Shown: positions 32,594 to 40,587 of the stretch, piece after piece
How positions within the stretch are numbered: position 1 is the stretch's first letter
Layout of the letters: the number at the start of each line of letters is the position of its first letter
From: Streptomyces sp. NRRL B-3428
GTDB taxonomy: Bacteria > Actinomycetota > Actinomycetes > Streptomycetales > Streptomycetaceae
Reading direction: 5' to 3'
Assembly (NCBI GenBank): GCA_000721375.1
Contig: JOGW01000003.1
Coordinates: forward strand, 562,796 to 626,795
DNA length: 64,000 nt
Position numbers and translations under genes: made by a program
The notes under the pieces: model-generated
The model's input: only the letters and a program-made list of their open reading frames with translations
The model's database searches: none
What the model was told of the DNA's origin: nothing

Positions 32594-33232
32594 GTGAGCT
32601 CCCACCCTCCGATACCGACCCGCGTCGTCCTGCTCTGCGGCCCCTCCGGCGGCGGCAAGACGCGTCTCGCGGCCCTCTCCGGACTTCCGGTGCTGCGCCT
32701 CGACGACTTCTACAAGGAAGGCGACGACCCGACTCTGCCGGTCGTCGCGGGCGGGACGGACATCGACTGGGACGCGCCCGCCTCCTGGGACGCGGACGTC
32801 GCGGTCGCCGCGATCGTCGAGCTGTGCCGTACGGGACGTACGCGCGTACCCGTCTACGACCTCTCCACGAGCTCCCGTACGGGCCAGGAGGCGCTGGACA
32901 TCGAGCGCACCCCCCTGTTCATCGCGGAGGGCGTCTTCGCCGCGGAGCTGGTCGACCGCTGCCGTGAGCTCGGGGTGCTCGCCGATGCGCTCTGTCTGCG
33001 CGGGCGGCCCTCGACCACGTTCCGGCGCCGCTTCGTGCGCGATCTGCGCGAGGGCCGCAAGTCCGTGGCCTTCCTGCTGCGCCGCGGCTGGCGGCTGATG
33101 CGCTCGGAGCGCACGATCGTGGCCCGCCAGGTGGCGCTCGGTGCGCACGCCTGCAACAAGGAAGAGGCCCTCGGCCGCCTGGCCGCCGCGGCGGCGGGTC
33201 GCTGCCAGAAGGCGCGTACGGCGACGTCGTAA
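32594..33232 (+). CDS. Uridine kinase-like P-loop NTPase
   Basis: A 212-residue protein, GTG 32594. The P-loop LLCGPSGGGKT (about 13-23), LRLDDFYKEGDDPTLP (about 35-50) and the later FIAEGVFAAEL are the pattern of uridine kinase/phosphoribulokinase enzymes. The acceptor-binding segment TDIDWDAPASWD also fits. The C-terminal third is basic (RRRFVRDLREGRK). It probably phosphorylates uridine or cytidine, a salvage role that would fit the nucleoside genes nearby, but its own promoter lacks the regulon palindrome (a similar TACGCGCGTA occurs inside the coding sequence at about 32839). Confidence 0.82.
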   Translation: MSSHPPIPTRVVLLCGPSGGGKTRLAALSGLPVLRLDDFYKEGDDPTLPVVAGGTDIDWDAPASWDADVAVAAIVELCRTGRTRVPVYDLSTSSRTGQEALDIERTPLFIAEGVFAAELVDRCRELGVLADALCLRGRPSTTFRRRFVRDLREGRKSVAFLLRRGWRLMRSERTIVARQVALGAHACNKEEALGRLAAAAAGRCQKARTATS

Positions 33233-33272
33233 GCCCGCTCGGAACGGGATCCGCGGGAAACCCCGCAAAAAA

Positions 33273-33317
33273 GCAGCAGGACCGGAAAAGACCCCCCGGC
33301 CTCTCCGGTCCCGCTGC
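33273..33317. terminator. Terminator after the uridine kinase-like gene
   Basis: A 14-bp stem with one mismatch (33273-33286 with 33304-33317, core GGACCGGA/TCCGGTCC) lies 40 bp after the stop. Purine-rich filler follows up to sigQ. Confidence 0.65.
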
Positions 33318-33479
33318 CCTGCTCCTCCACGTCCCCCGTGAGGAGCTCCCCGTTACCCCCCTGCTCACCCGTAGGGATCCCCCGTGATCCCACCGGGCTT
33401 CCGGTGCCCCCTCACAGGGCGCCGGACCCCCATGCGGCCGCCGCCTCCCCCCGGGGACGACGACCGACGATCGATGCGC

Positions 33480-34229
33480 TCAGGCGACCAGTTCGCCGAA
33501 GCACTCCTCCTGGTCACGGCCGAAGGCGAGGACCTCGTCCTCGCGCAGCCGGCGCAGCGAGCGCCAGATGCTGGACTTCACCGTGCCGACGCTGATGTCG
33601 AGGATGTCGGCGATCTCCGGGTCGGTGCGGCCCTCGTAGTAGCGAAGGACCAGCATCGTGCGCTGGAGTTCCGGCAGCCGGGTGAGCGCCTGCCACAGGA
33701 CCGCGCGCAGCTCCGTGCCGCGCATCGCGTCTGTGTCGCCGACCGTCTCCGGCAGCTCCTCGGTCGGGTACTCGTTCAGCTTGCGGCGGCGCCACGCGCT
33801 GATGTGCAGGTTCGTCATGGTGCGGCGGAGGTAGCCCCCGACCGCGGCCTTGTCGCTGATCCGGTCCCAGGCCCGGTACGTCGAGAACAACGCGCTCTGC
33901 AGCAGGTCCTCGGCCTCGAAACGGTCACCGGTCAGGTGGTAGGCGGTGGCGTACAGGGAGGCGCGGCGCTCCTGGACGTAGGCGGTGAACTCCGCTTCCG
34001 ACCGGGGCACCTGCTCCCCCGAGGCCTCCCCGTACGCTGCTCCCCCGTCAGTCGAGCCGGCCACATCGACAACCGTCATGTAACCGGTGTGCTGACGTCC
34101 GGTGCTGCGAGCACACCCCCGTCCGCTCACAGCGCCGGACTTCTCGAATCCCCCGTTGGCGGACTTCGTGACGTCGTGCAGACGCGTGACAACTGCGCTT
34201 GTGCTGGTGCTGTGCGACAGCGTGTTCAT
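33480..34229 (-). CDS. sigQ: ECF-type sigma factor SigQ (SigE-70 subfamily)
   Basis: A 249-residue sigma factor from ATG 34229 (MNTLSHSTSTSAVV), with GGGGGGCG upstream. A 75-residue N-terminal extension precedes region 2 (about 80-155, FTAYVQERRASLYATAYHLTGDRFEAEDLLQ) and region 4 (about 185-240), with the helix-turn-helix RTDPEIADILDISVGTVKSSIWRSLRRL. It is divergent from afsQ1, the arrangement of S. coelicolor sigQ, where AfsQ1 activates sigQ and SigQ opposes the AfsQ effect on antibiotic production. The AfsQ1 sites at 34302-34328 lie 73-99 bp upstream of its start. No anti-sigma gene is adjacent. Confidence 0.92.
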   Translation of the reverse strand: MNTLSHSTSTSAVVTRLHDVTKSANGGFEKSGAVSGRGCARSTGRQHTGYMTVVDVAGSTDGGAAYGEASGEQVPRSEAEFTAYVQERRASLYATAYHLTGDRFEAEDLLQSALFSTYRAWDRISDKAAVGGYLRRTMTNLHISAWRRRKLNEYPTEELPETVGDTDAMRGTELRAVLWQALTRLPELQRTMLVLRYYEGRTDPEIADILDISVGTVKSSIWRSLRRLREDEVLAFGRDQEECFGELVA

Positions 34230-34628
34230 CTCGCGCCCCCCGTCGTGGAGTCCGTGTTCGTTCCGGTGCTGAGAATCCTGCCCGGCCACTTCGACGGCGG
34301 TGTCAGCCAACTGTCACAGACCTGTCACAGGGCGCTGTGTCTTTACGCGGGCCCGACAACCCCGTCCTCACGGGGCCGCGAACGCCTGGTCCGCGCAGGC
34401 CGGCACGGTGCGCGGGCACCGGGCGACATCCCAAGTGCGCGCCCGCACGAGGGCGTTCACCAGGCCCTCTGCGGCCGCTGCCGGCAGGCATGACCCCCGT
34501 GGATCACGCGCCGGAAGCCGCCGGCGGTTCCGCGAGAACCGCGAAGAGGGGCCCCGGCCTTGCGGGGGTTGGGTGTGGGACCTGCCCAACTGTCGATACG
34601 GCGCCATGGGATGGGCCAGAATGACCAC
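34230..34628. other. 399-bp divergent control region of sigQ and afsQ1
   Basis: There is no gene here. It contains the AfsQ1 site cluster (34302-34328) near sigQ. The afsQ1-proximal part has a GGGGGTTGGG stretch and a possible -10 (GATACGG, about 34591-34597). The middle holds several GC-rich inverted repeats, such as around GGTTCCGCGAGAACCGC at 34525-34541. Confidence 0.6.
34302..34328. promoter_or_regulatory. AfsQ1-binding site, three half-sites at 11-bp spacing
   Basis: GTCAC-N6-GTCAC (34313-34328) is an exact fit to the published AfsQ1 consensus GTnAC-n6-GTnAC. A further near-half-site GTCAG begins 11 bp upstream (34302), in phase. It lies between sigQ and afsQ1, known AfsQ1 targets. Confidence 0.8.
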
Positions 34629-35306
34629 GTGCCTTCCCTGTTGCTGATCGAGGACGACGACGCCATCCGGACGGCCCTGGAGATGTCACTGACACGCCAG
34701 GGTCACCGCGTGGCCACGGCTGCCACCGGCGAGGACGGACTGAAGCTGCTCAGCGAGCAGCGGCCCGACCTCATCGTGCTGGATGTGATGCTGCCCGGCA
34801 TCGACGGCTTCGAGGTGTGCCGCCGTATCCGGCGCACCGACCAGTTGCCGATCATCCTGCTGACCGCGCGCAATGACGACATCGACGTCGTGGTCGGTCT
34901 GGAGTCGGGCGCTGACGACTATGTGGTCAAGCCGGTGCAGGGCCGGGTGCTCGACGCCCGGATCCGGGCCGTGCTGCGGCGCGGTGAGCGCGAGTCCACC
35001 GACTCGGCCACGTTCGGTTCGCTGGTGATCGACCGCTCGGCGATGACGGTCACCAAGAACGGCGAGGATCTGCAGCTGACACCCACCGAGCTGCGGCTTC
35101 TTCTGGAGCTGAGCCGCAGACCCGGACAGGCGCTGTCGCGGCAGCAGTTGCTGCGTCTCGTGTGGGAGCACGACTATCTCGGCGACTCCCGGCTCGTGGA
35201 CGCGTGTGTGCAGCGGCTGCGCGCCAAGGTGGAGGACGTGCCGTCCTCGCCGACGCTGATCCGTACCGTGCGCGGCGTGGGCTACCGCTTGGACACGCCT
35301 CAGTGA
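34629..35306 (+). CDS. afsQ1: Two-component response regulator AfsQ1
   Basis: The 225-residue OmpR/PhoB-type regulator starts at GTG 34629 (MPSLLLIEDDDAIRTAL) and has the length of S. coelicolor AfsQ1. The receiver domain has the acidic pair EDDD, phospho-acceptor Asp in LIVLDVMLPGIDG (about residue 52), the Thr in LLTARND and Lys in VVKPVQG. The winged-helix DNA-binding domain (about 130-225) ends in DACVQRLRAKVED and TVRGVGYRLD. With AfsQ2 it activates actinorhodin, RED and CDA production in S. coelicolor on glutamate media and competes with GlnR. It overlaps afsQ2 by GTGA. Confidence 0.97.
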   Translation: MPSLLLIEDDDAIRTALEMSLTRQGHRVATAATGEDGLKLLSEQRPDLIVLDVMLPGIDGFEVCRRIRRTDQLPIILLTARNDDIDVVVGLESGADDYVVKPVQGRVLDARIRAVLRRGERESTDSATFGSLVIDRSAMTVTKNGEDLQLTPTELRLLLELSRRPGQALSRQQLLRLVWEHDYLGDSRLVDACVQRLRAKVEDVPSSPTLIRTVRGVGYRLDTPQ

Positions 35307-36970
35307 CACGGAAGTCCTCCGCGGCACGGAAGTCCGCCGCGTACGACAGCGAGCTGCGCCAGGGTGCCGACGACGCCGCCGAGCAGCCGCAGAGTTGGGG
35401 CCGCAGGATCTCGGCCAAGCTGCGCTTCACGAGTCTGCGGCTGCGGCTCGTCGTGGTGTTCGGCCTGGTCGCGCTGACCGCCGCGGTGTCCGCTTCCGGG
35501 ATCGCCTACTGGCTCAATCGCGAAGCCCTGCTCACCCGCACCCAGGACGCGGCGCTGAACGACTTCCAGGAAGAGATGCAGAACCGGGCGGCGACGGTGC
35601 CGCGCGACCCCGGGCAGGTGCAGCTGCAGGACGCGGCGGACGCCATGTCGCTGAGCAGCCAGCAGTACAGCGTGCTCCTGATCGCCGAGGACGCGGACGG
35701 CAAGGGGATCTCCGCGAAGGCCGGCGACTACCCCGCCTTCACGCTCGCCGATGTGCCCAAGTCACTGCGGGACGCGGTGAACGAGCCGCAGGAGCAGTCC
35801 TCCGGCGGCCCGGCCACCTACCGGATGTTCTGGCAGCGCACACAGCTGGACGGGACGCCGTATCTCGTGGGCGGTACGCGGGTGGTCGGCGACGGGCCGA
35901 CCGGTTACATGCTGAAGTCGCTCGCACCCGAGCAGAAGGATCTGAGTTCGCTGGCCTGGTCGCTCGGCATCGCGACGACGCTGGCGCTGATCGGGGCCGC
36001 ACTGCTCGCGCAGGCCGCCGCGACCACCGTGCTGAAGCCCGTGCACCGGCTGGGAGTCGCTGCGCGGCGGCTCGGCGAGGGGAAGCTCGACACGCGCCTG
36101 AGGGTGTCGGGGACGGATGAACTGGCCGAGCTCTCAAGGACGTTCAACCGGACCGCCGAGTCCCTGGAGAAGAAGGTCGCGGACATGAGCGCACGGGAGG
36201 AGTCCAGCCGGCGCTTCGTCGCGGACATGTCCCATGAGCTGCGTACGCCGCTGACCGCGATCACGGCCGTCACGGATGTCCTCGAGGAGGAAGAGGACAG
36301 CCTCGACCCGATGATCGCTCCCGCCGTGCGCCTTGTCGTGAGCGAGACGCGGCGGCTCAACGACCTCGTGGAGAACCTGATGGAGGTCACCCGCTTCGAC
36401 GCGGGCACGGCCCGTCTCGTACTCGACGACGTCCATCTCGCGGACCAGATCACGGCCTGTATCGACGCACGGGCCTGGCTGGACGCGGTGGATCTGGACG
36501 CCGAGCGCGGCATCATGGCGCGGCTCGATCCACGCCGGCTCGATGTGATCCTGGCGAACCTGATCGGCAACGCGCTCAAGCACGGCGGCTCCCCGGTGCG
36601 CGTCTCGGTGCGGCTGGAGGACGGCGCGGACGGCGCGGACGGCAAGGCGGGTGCGGACATCGTGATTTCGGTACGCGACCACGGTCCGGGTATTCCGGAA
36701 GAGGTCCTTCCGCATGTCTTCGACCGCTTCTACAAGGCCAGCGCCTCACGGCCGCGGTCGGAGGGTTCGGGGCTCGGCCTGTCGATCGCCCTGGAGAACG
36801 CGCACATCCACGGCGGCGAGATCACCGCGGCCAACTCACCCGACGGCGGCGCGGTGTTCACACTGCGGCTGCCGCAGGACGCGTCGTGCCTCGTGGAGCC
36901 GCAGGACGGCGGGGACATCGGTGCCTCGTCCGGCGCGGACTCCGCCGAGGCCGCGGAGAGTGCGCGATGA
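35303..36970 (+). CDS. afsQ2: Sensor histidine kinase AfsQ2
   Basis: The membrane sensor that phosphorylates AfsQ1. The product has 555 residues from the GTG in the GTGA overlap. A basic Arg/Ser head is followed by helix 1 (about 50-72), an extracytoplasmic sensor domain (about 73-210), helix 2 (about 213-238), a HAMP linker (PVHRLGVAARRLGEGKLDTRL), and the kinase core. The phosphorylated His is in FVADMSHELRTPL. ATP-binding boxes are NLIGNALKHGG (N), DHGPGIP (G1), FDRFYK (F) and GSGLGLSIA (G2). It is slightly longer than the S. coelicolor protein at the N-terminus. It shares an ATGA overlap with afsQ3. Confidence 0.96.
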   Translation: MTRKSSAARKSAAYDSELRQGADDAAEQPQSWGRRISAKLRFTSLRLRLVVVFGLVALTAAVSASGIAYWLNREALLTRTQDAALNDFQEEMQNRAATVPRDPGQVQLQDAADAMSLSSQQYSVLLIAEDADGKGISAKAGDYPAFTLADVPKSLRDAVNEPQEQSSGGPATYRMFWQRTQLDGTPYLVGGTRVVGDGPTGYMLKSLAPEQKDLSSLAWSLGIATTLALIGAALLAQAAATTVLKPVHRLGVAARRLGEGKLDTRLRVSGTDELAELSRTFNRTAESLEKKVADMSAREESSRRFVADMSHELRTPLTAITAVTDVLEEEEDSLDPMIAPAVRLVVSETRRLNDLVENLMEVTRFDAGTARLVLDDVHLADQITACIDARAWLDAVDLDAERGIMARLDPRRLDVILANLIGNALKHGGSPVRVSVRLEDGADGADGKAGADIVISVRDHGPGIPEEVLPHVFDRFYKASASRPRSEGSGLGLSIALENAHIHGGEITAANSPDGGAVFTLRLPQDASCLVEPQDGGDIGASSGADSAEAAESAR

Positions 36971-37566
36971 GGCGGCGTACCGCTGCGGCCGTGCTGGCTG
37001 CCGCCTGCGCGGTCCTGCTCTCCGGGTGCGGCATCCGGCCCACCGAGGTGCCCACCGAGTTCGGGGCCGCTCCTTCGCGGGTGCCCTGTACGAGGTCGGC
37101 GTCCGAAGTGGCGGCGCGGACGGCCGTCGAGCTGCCCGTGCGGGTGTATCTGATCTGCGGCCTGCAGCTGGTGAGCGTGGACCGTACGGTCTCGGTCACC
37201 GACGGACGGTCGCCGGACGACCGGGTGGTGCTGGCCCAGGCGCTGCTCGACGAGCTGCGGGAGCCGCTCTCCGAGCCGGAGACGAAGGCCGGGTTCACCT
37301 CGGACGTGGAGTCCGTGATCACCGTACGGGCGCCTCGTGACGAGGATCCGTCCGAGGCCCTGCGGCTGAGCACTCCCCCGGAACGCTTGACGCCCGTCGC
37401 GCTGGCCCAGGTGATCTGCACGCTGGTCAACGGGGTGGGCGCGGGCTCGGACTCCGTGGTCCTCGGCGGCACGGCACCGCGTGCGCCGCTGCGGGCGTAC
37501 ACGTGCACCGACGAGGTCCGCAGACAGCCCGGGGTGGCGGCGGTGCCTTCGGAGTCCGTGAAGTGA
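36967..37566 (+). CDS. afsQ3: AfsQ-associated lipoprotein
   Basis: A 199-residue lipoprotein starting in the ATGA overlap with afsQ2. The signal peptide ends in the lipobox LLSGC (Cys at about 21). The mature part reads GIRPTEVPTEFGAAPSRVPC and continues with VYLICGLQLVSVDR and a GerMN-like beta region (VLAQALLDELREPLSEPETKAGFTS). Translational coupling to the kinase and outer-membrane-face location suggest that it helps AfsQ2 sense its signal, as LpqB does for MtrB, whose GerMN domain it resembles. Five cysteines in the mature part could form two disulfides. Confidence 0.85.
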   Translation: MRRRTAAAVLAAACAVLLSGCGIRPTEVPTEFGAAPSRVPCTRSASEVAARTAVELPVRVYLICGLQLVSVDRTVSVTDGRSPDDRVVLAQALLDELREPLSEPETKAGFTSDVESVITVRAPRDEDPSEALRLSTPPERLTPVALAQVICTLVNGVGAGSDSVVLGGTAPRAPLRAYTCTDEVRRQPGVAAVPSESVK

Positions 37567-37733
37567 CGGGTTCGGTCTGAGGCCTACGGGACGGCGCGGG
37601 CTCCGACGGCGATACGAGGCACAGGAAGGCGAGCAGCGCGAACCCCGGGGACGGGATCCGGGCCCGGTAGCCGTGCGCGCGGACCGTCCGCACCGGTGTG
37701 ATGCGTTCCCTCTCCTCCGCTTGCGCCACTCGC

Positions 37734-37762
37734 GGAACCGTTTCCACGTAACCCTGCGTCTA
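37734..37762 (+). promoter_or_regulatory. ECF-sigma promoter giving a leaderless VanZ-family mRNA
   Basis: GGAACC (37734-37739), a 17-bp spacer and CGTCTA (37757-37762) match the SigE-type ECF promoter consensus. The GTG start at 37770 is 8 nt after the -10, where transcription should begin, so the message would be leaderless. Confidence 0.65.
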
Positions 37763-37769
37763 GGGGGGC

Positions 37770-38318
37770 GTGCAGCGTCTGGGACTCGGCGGGCTGGCCG
37801 CCATCCGCTTCCGCGCGGCAGGGGCCCTGCTCCTCGTCGCGCATCTGGCCTTCGTCGGCTGGATCACCCTGCGCCCCCTCGATGTGCCGTGGGTGACCGC
37901 GGCGAATCTGCAGCCGTTCGCCGGGATCAAGGCGGATCTGGCGCTCGGGCCGCGTGCGGCCGCCCACCGGATCGGTGAGGGGCTCGGACTGCTCGCACCG
38001 CTCGGATTCCTGCTGCCGCTGGCCGCGGGCCGGCTGCACGCCTCCAAGCTCGGCTCGTTCCTGCGGACCGTCGCCGCGGGGGCCATGCTCTCGCTCGGCA
38101 TCGAGCTCCTCCAGACCGCCGTACCGGGGCAGGTCGTCGACATCGACTCGTTGCTCCTGAACACGGCCGGGGTCGCCATCGCCCATCTCGCCGTGGTCCC
38201 CGCGGCCCGGTCCCGTATCCGCCGCTGGAAGGGCGAACCCCGAGAGCTTCCCCTGCCCAGGGACGAGGCTTCTCAGGGGCCGACCCCGACGATTCCCAGG
38301 GTCGGGATCGCCCCGTAG
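37770..38318 (+). CDS. VanZ-family membrane protein
   Basis: A 182-residue protein from GTG 37770. Helices at about residues 17-35, 72-88, 98-115 and 128-148, with TLRPLDVPWVTAANLQPF and the VPGQVVDIDSLLLNTAGVAIAHL block, are the VanZ-like signature. VanZ proteins lower teicoplanin sensitivity; in other bacteria family members have varied envelope roles. The SigE-like promoter immediately upstream ties this copy to an envelope-stress sigma factor. The 35-residue tail is hydrophilic. Confidence 0.85.
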   Translation: MQRLGLGGLAAIRFRAAGALLLVAHLAFVGWITLRPLDVPWVTAANLQPFAGIKADLALGPRAAAHRIGEGLGLLAPLGFLLPLAAGRLHASKLGSFLRTVAAGAMLSLGIELLQTAVPGQVVDIDSLLLNTAGVAIAHLAVVPAARSRIRRWKGEPRELPLPRDEASQGPTPTIPRVGIAP

Positions 38319-38408
38319 CCTGACGCTTTGCCCCGTTCGCAGCCGTAGCTTTTAAGTACACCGAGGCACCGACCAGGAAGCCTCACAACGGTTCGCGAAG
38401 GAGCCACC

Positions 38409-38627
38409 ATGACCGCCCTTTCCCGCCCCCGCAACGGACGGATGATCGGCGGAGTGTGCGCAGCGCTGGCACGGCGCTTCGGCACCTCCGCGACCACGAT
38501 GCGCGTGATCTTCCTCGTGTCGTGTCTGCTGCCCGGCCCCCAGTTCCTGCTCTACCTGGCGCTCTGGGCGCTGCTGCCCGCCGAGAAGAACTCCATGGCG
38601 AAGGACACCGCCGCGCCTGCGTGGTAA
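38409..38627 (+). CDS. PspC-domain small membrane protein
   Basis: A 72-residue protein, ATG 38409 with GAAGGAG 7 nt before. It reads LSRPRNGRMIGGVCAALARRFG, the PspC opening, followed by MRVIFLVSCLLPGPQFLLYLALWALLP, one hairpin or two short helices. PspC domains belong to envelope-stress (phage-shock) systems; in actinobacteria small stand-alone copies are common and little studied. It is convergent with the secreted-protein gene across a terminator. Downstream of the VanZ gene by 90 bp, it may be part of the same envelope response. Confidence 0.88.
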   Translation: MTALSRPRNGRMIGGVCAALARRFGTSATTMRVIFLVSCLLPGPQFLLYLALWALLPAEKNSMAKDTAAPAW

Positions 38628-38683
38628 GCCTCGCGAGCGCACAGCGCCGCTCGAAGCGAGCGCATGGAGCCGCTCACAGCACG

Positions 38684-38723
38684 AAGGGCGCCCGCCCGGA
38701 GACAGACTCCGGTGGGCGCCCTT
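38684..38723. terminator. Bidirectional terminator between the PspC and secreted-protein genes
   Basis: A 10-bp outer stem (38684-38693 with 38714-38723, AAGGGCGCCC) and a 6-bp inner stem (CCGGAG/CTCCGG) are separated by a small internal loop. Convergent genes flank it. Confidence 0.75.
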
Positions 38724-38744
38724 TCGCGTGTACGACGCGTGGAT

Positions 38745-39146
38745 TCAGCCGATCGGCAGGCCCGAGATCGGCAGACCGCCGCTGACCGGCAGACCGCCCA
38801 CGGGAAGACCGCCCACAGGAAGACCGCCGAGGGGCAGCGTGCTGGTGCTCACCGGCAGACCGCCGAGCAGACCCGCCACCGGGTCGGTGTCCGCCGGGAG
38901 CGACTGCTCGATGGTGGGCTTGGCGGTGCTCAGACCGCTCGTGAGCGCACCCTGCCCGGCGTCCACCGCCTCGGTCGCGCCCGGCAGGCTCTTGGTCACC
39001 TGCCCGAGCGGCAGGTCCTGGGTGACCGCACCGACGGCCTGGGCGGGGTCGGGGAGAGCGGGCGCTGCCGACGCGGTGCCCGCGCCCGCTGCGGCGAAAG
39101 CGGCACCGAGAGCGGCGACACCGAGGGTCTTGGCAGACTGCTTCAT
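38745..39146 (-). CDS. Secreted protein with C-terminal GGLPVGGLPV repeats
   Basis: A 133-residue exported protein, ATG 39146. The signal peptide ends near AGAGTASAAPALP (about residue 28). The mature chain is a helical region (PAQAVGAVTQDLPLGQVTKSLPGATEAVDAGQ) followed by a run of GGLPV/GGLPI pentads over the last 40 residues. There is no cysteine. The pentads are also a nucleotide repeat, a sign of slippage. Similar short secreted proteins occur in many streptomycetes without known function; a structural role at the cell surface is a guess. Confidence 0.75.
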   Translation of the reverse strand: MKQSAKTLGVAALGAAFAAAGAGTASAAPALPDPAQAVGAVTQDLPLGQVTKSLPGATEAVDAGQGALTSGLSTAKPTIEQSLPADTDPVAGLLGGLPVSTSTLPLGGLPVGGLPVGGLPVSGGLPISGLPIG

Positions 39147-39239
39147 GGTGAATACGTCCTTGTAGACGGGGAGTTCTTGAGCGGTCCCGCAAGCTATCCA
39201 GGCCCGCCGCCCGGCCGCAAACACCGTCAACGTATGAAA

Positions 39240-39269
39240 AGCGGCCGGGAATTGATCTCCCCGGCCGCT
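39240..39269. terminator. Terminator of adenosine deaminase gene
   Basis: AGCGGCCGGG (39240-39249) pairs perfectly with 39260-39269; the loop is 10 nt. It lies 24 bp beyond the add stop on the minus strand. Confidence 0.75.
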
Positions 39270-39293
39270 CCCCCGACTTCGGTTTTCGGCTGC

Positions 39294-40439
39294 TCAGCCC
39301 CCGGAACCGCTGGTCGCAGCGGTCTGCTGGAACAGCCACTCCGACTTGAGCTCGGCGTAGCCGGGCTTGATCACGTCGTTGATCATGGCGAGTCGTTCAT
39401 CGAAAGGAATGAACGCTGATTTCATCGCATTGACTGTGAACCACTGCATGTCATCGAGCGTGTAGCCGAAAGTACCGACCAGGTGCTCGAATTCACGGCT
39501 CATGCTGGTGCCGGACATCAGGCGGTTGTCGGTGTTCACCGTCAGCCGGAAGTGCAGCTTGCGGAGCAGACCGATGGGGTGGTCGGCGTACGAAGTGGCC
39601 GCGGCCGTCTGCAGGTTGGACGTGGGGCACATCTCCAGCGGGATGCGCTTGTCGCGTACGTACGAGGCGAGACGGCCGAGCTTCACGGAGCCGTCGTCGC
39701 TGACCTGGATGTCGTCGATGATCCGCACGCCGTGGCCGAGCCGGTCGGCGCCGCACCACTGCAGGGCCTGCCAGATGGAGGGCAGACCGAAGGCCTCGCC
39801 CGCGTGGATCGTGAAGTGGTTGTTCTCGCGCTTGAGGTACTCGAAGGCGTCGAGGTGGCGGGTGGGCGGGAAGCCCGCCTCTGCGCCCGCGATGTCGAAG
39901 CCGACGACGCCGAGGTCGCGGTAGCGGTTGGCCAGCTCGGCGATCTCCAGGGCGCGGGCCGCGTGGCGCATCGCGGTGAGCAGGGCGCCGACGCGGATGC
40001 GGTGGCCGTTGGCCTTCGCACGGCGCTCGCCCTCACGGAAGCCCTCGTTGACCGCCTCGACGACCTCTTCGAGGGTGAGGCCCGCTTCGAGGTGCTGCTC
40101 GGGCGCGTAACGGATCTCGGCGTAGACGACCCCGTCCTCGGCCAGGTCCTCGGCGCACTCGGCGGCGACCCGGAAGAGCGCTTCCTTGGTCTGCATGACG
40201 GCGCAGGTGTGCGCGAAGGTCTCGAGGTAGCGGGGCAGCGAGCCCGAGTCGGCGGCCTCGCGGAACCAGATGCCGAGCTTGTCGGGCTCCTGCTCCGGGA
40301 GGTTCTCGTAGCCCACTTCGCGGGCGAGATCGATGATCGTCCCGGGGCGCAGGCCGCCGTCGAGGTGGTCGTGAAGCAGCACCTTGGGGGCCCGGCGGAT
40401 CTGGTCCGGGGTCGGGGAGGGAATGGTCTGGCTCGTCAT
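39294..40439 (-). CDS. add: Adenosine deaminase
   Basis: Converts (deoxy)adenosine to (deoxy)inosine for cleavage by PNP. The 381-residue zinc amidohydrolase has the metal-binding HxH in [27 protein letters not shown], the proton-donor HAGEAFG (His/Glu), a third metal His near DRLGHGVRI and the metal Asp in [14 protein letters not shown] 40439 is 6 nt from a minus-strand -10, TAGAGT (40451-40446), so the mRNA is likely leaderless. The regulon palindrome sits 4 bp upstream of the -10. Confidence 0.96.
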   Translation of the reverse strand: MTSQTIPSPTPDQIRRAPKVLLHDHLDGGLRPGTIIDLAREVGYENLPEQEPDKLGIWFREAADSGSLPRYLETFAHTCAVMQTKEALFRVAAECAEDLAEDGVVYAEIRYAPEQHLEAGLTLEEVVEAVNEGFREGERRAKANGHRIRVGALLTAMRHAARALEIAELANRYRDLGVVGFDIAGAEAGFPPTRHLDAFEYLKRENNHFTIHAGEAFGLPSIWQALQWCGADRLGHGVRIIDDIQVSDDGSVKLGRLASYVRDKRIPLEMCPTSNLQTAAATSYADHPIGLLRKLHFRLTVNTDNRLMSGTSMSREFEHLVGTFGYTLDDMQWFTVNAMKSAFIPFDERLAMINDVIKPGYAELKSEWLFQQTAATSGSGG

Positions 40440-40455
40440 TGCCGCACTCTACCGC

Positions 40456-40467
40456 CTACGCGCGTAG
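40456..40467. promoter_or_regulatory. Nucleoside-regulon operator candidate, add promoter
   Basis: CTACGCGCGTAG is 16 bp before the add start and 4 bp upstream of the likely -10 TAGAGT on the minus strand. Confidence 0.75.
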
Positions 40468-40587
40468 AGCGCGCCGGTGCCGAGCCGTTTCGTTTTCTGT
40501 GACCTCTCCTGTGACACCCGGTGCCGATACGTAACAGTGACCCCCGGGTCAGGTTCCGTACACCCGCATTTCTGAGAATGTTCTGTC

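Noticed and set aside
32836..32845. TACGCGCGTA palindrome inside the uridine kinase-like gene
   Set aside because: It matches only the inner 10 bp and is explained by Arg/Thr/Arg/Val codons; it is far from a promoter.
40499..40516. GTGAC repeats near add resembling an AfsQ1 box
   Set aside because: The spacer is 7 bp, not 6, so it fails the AfsQ1 consensus.
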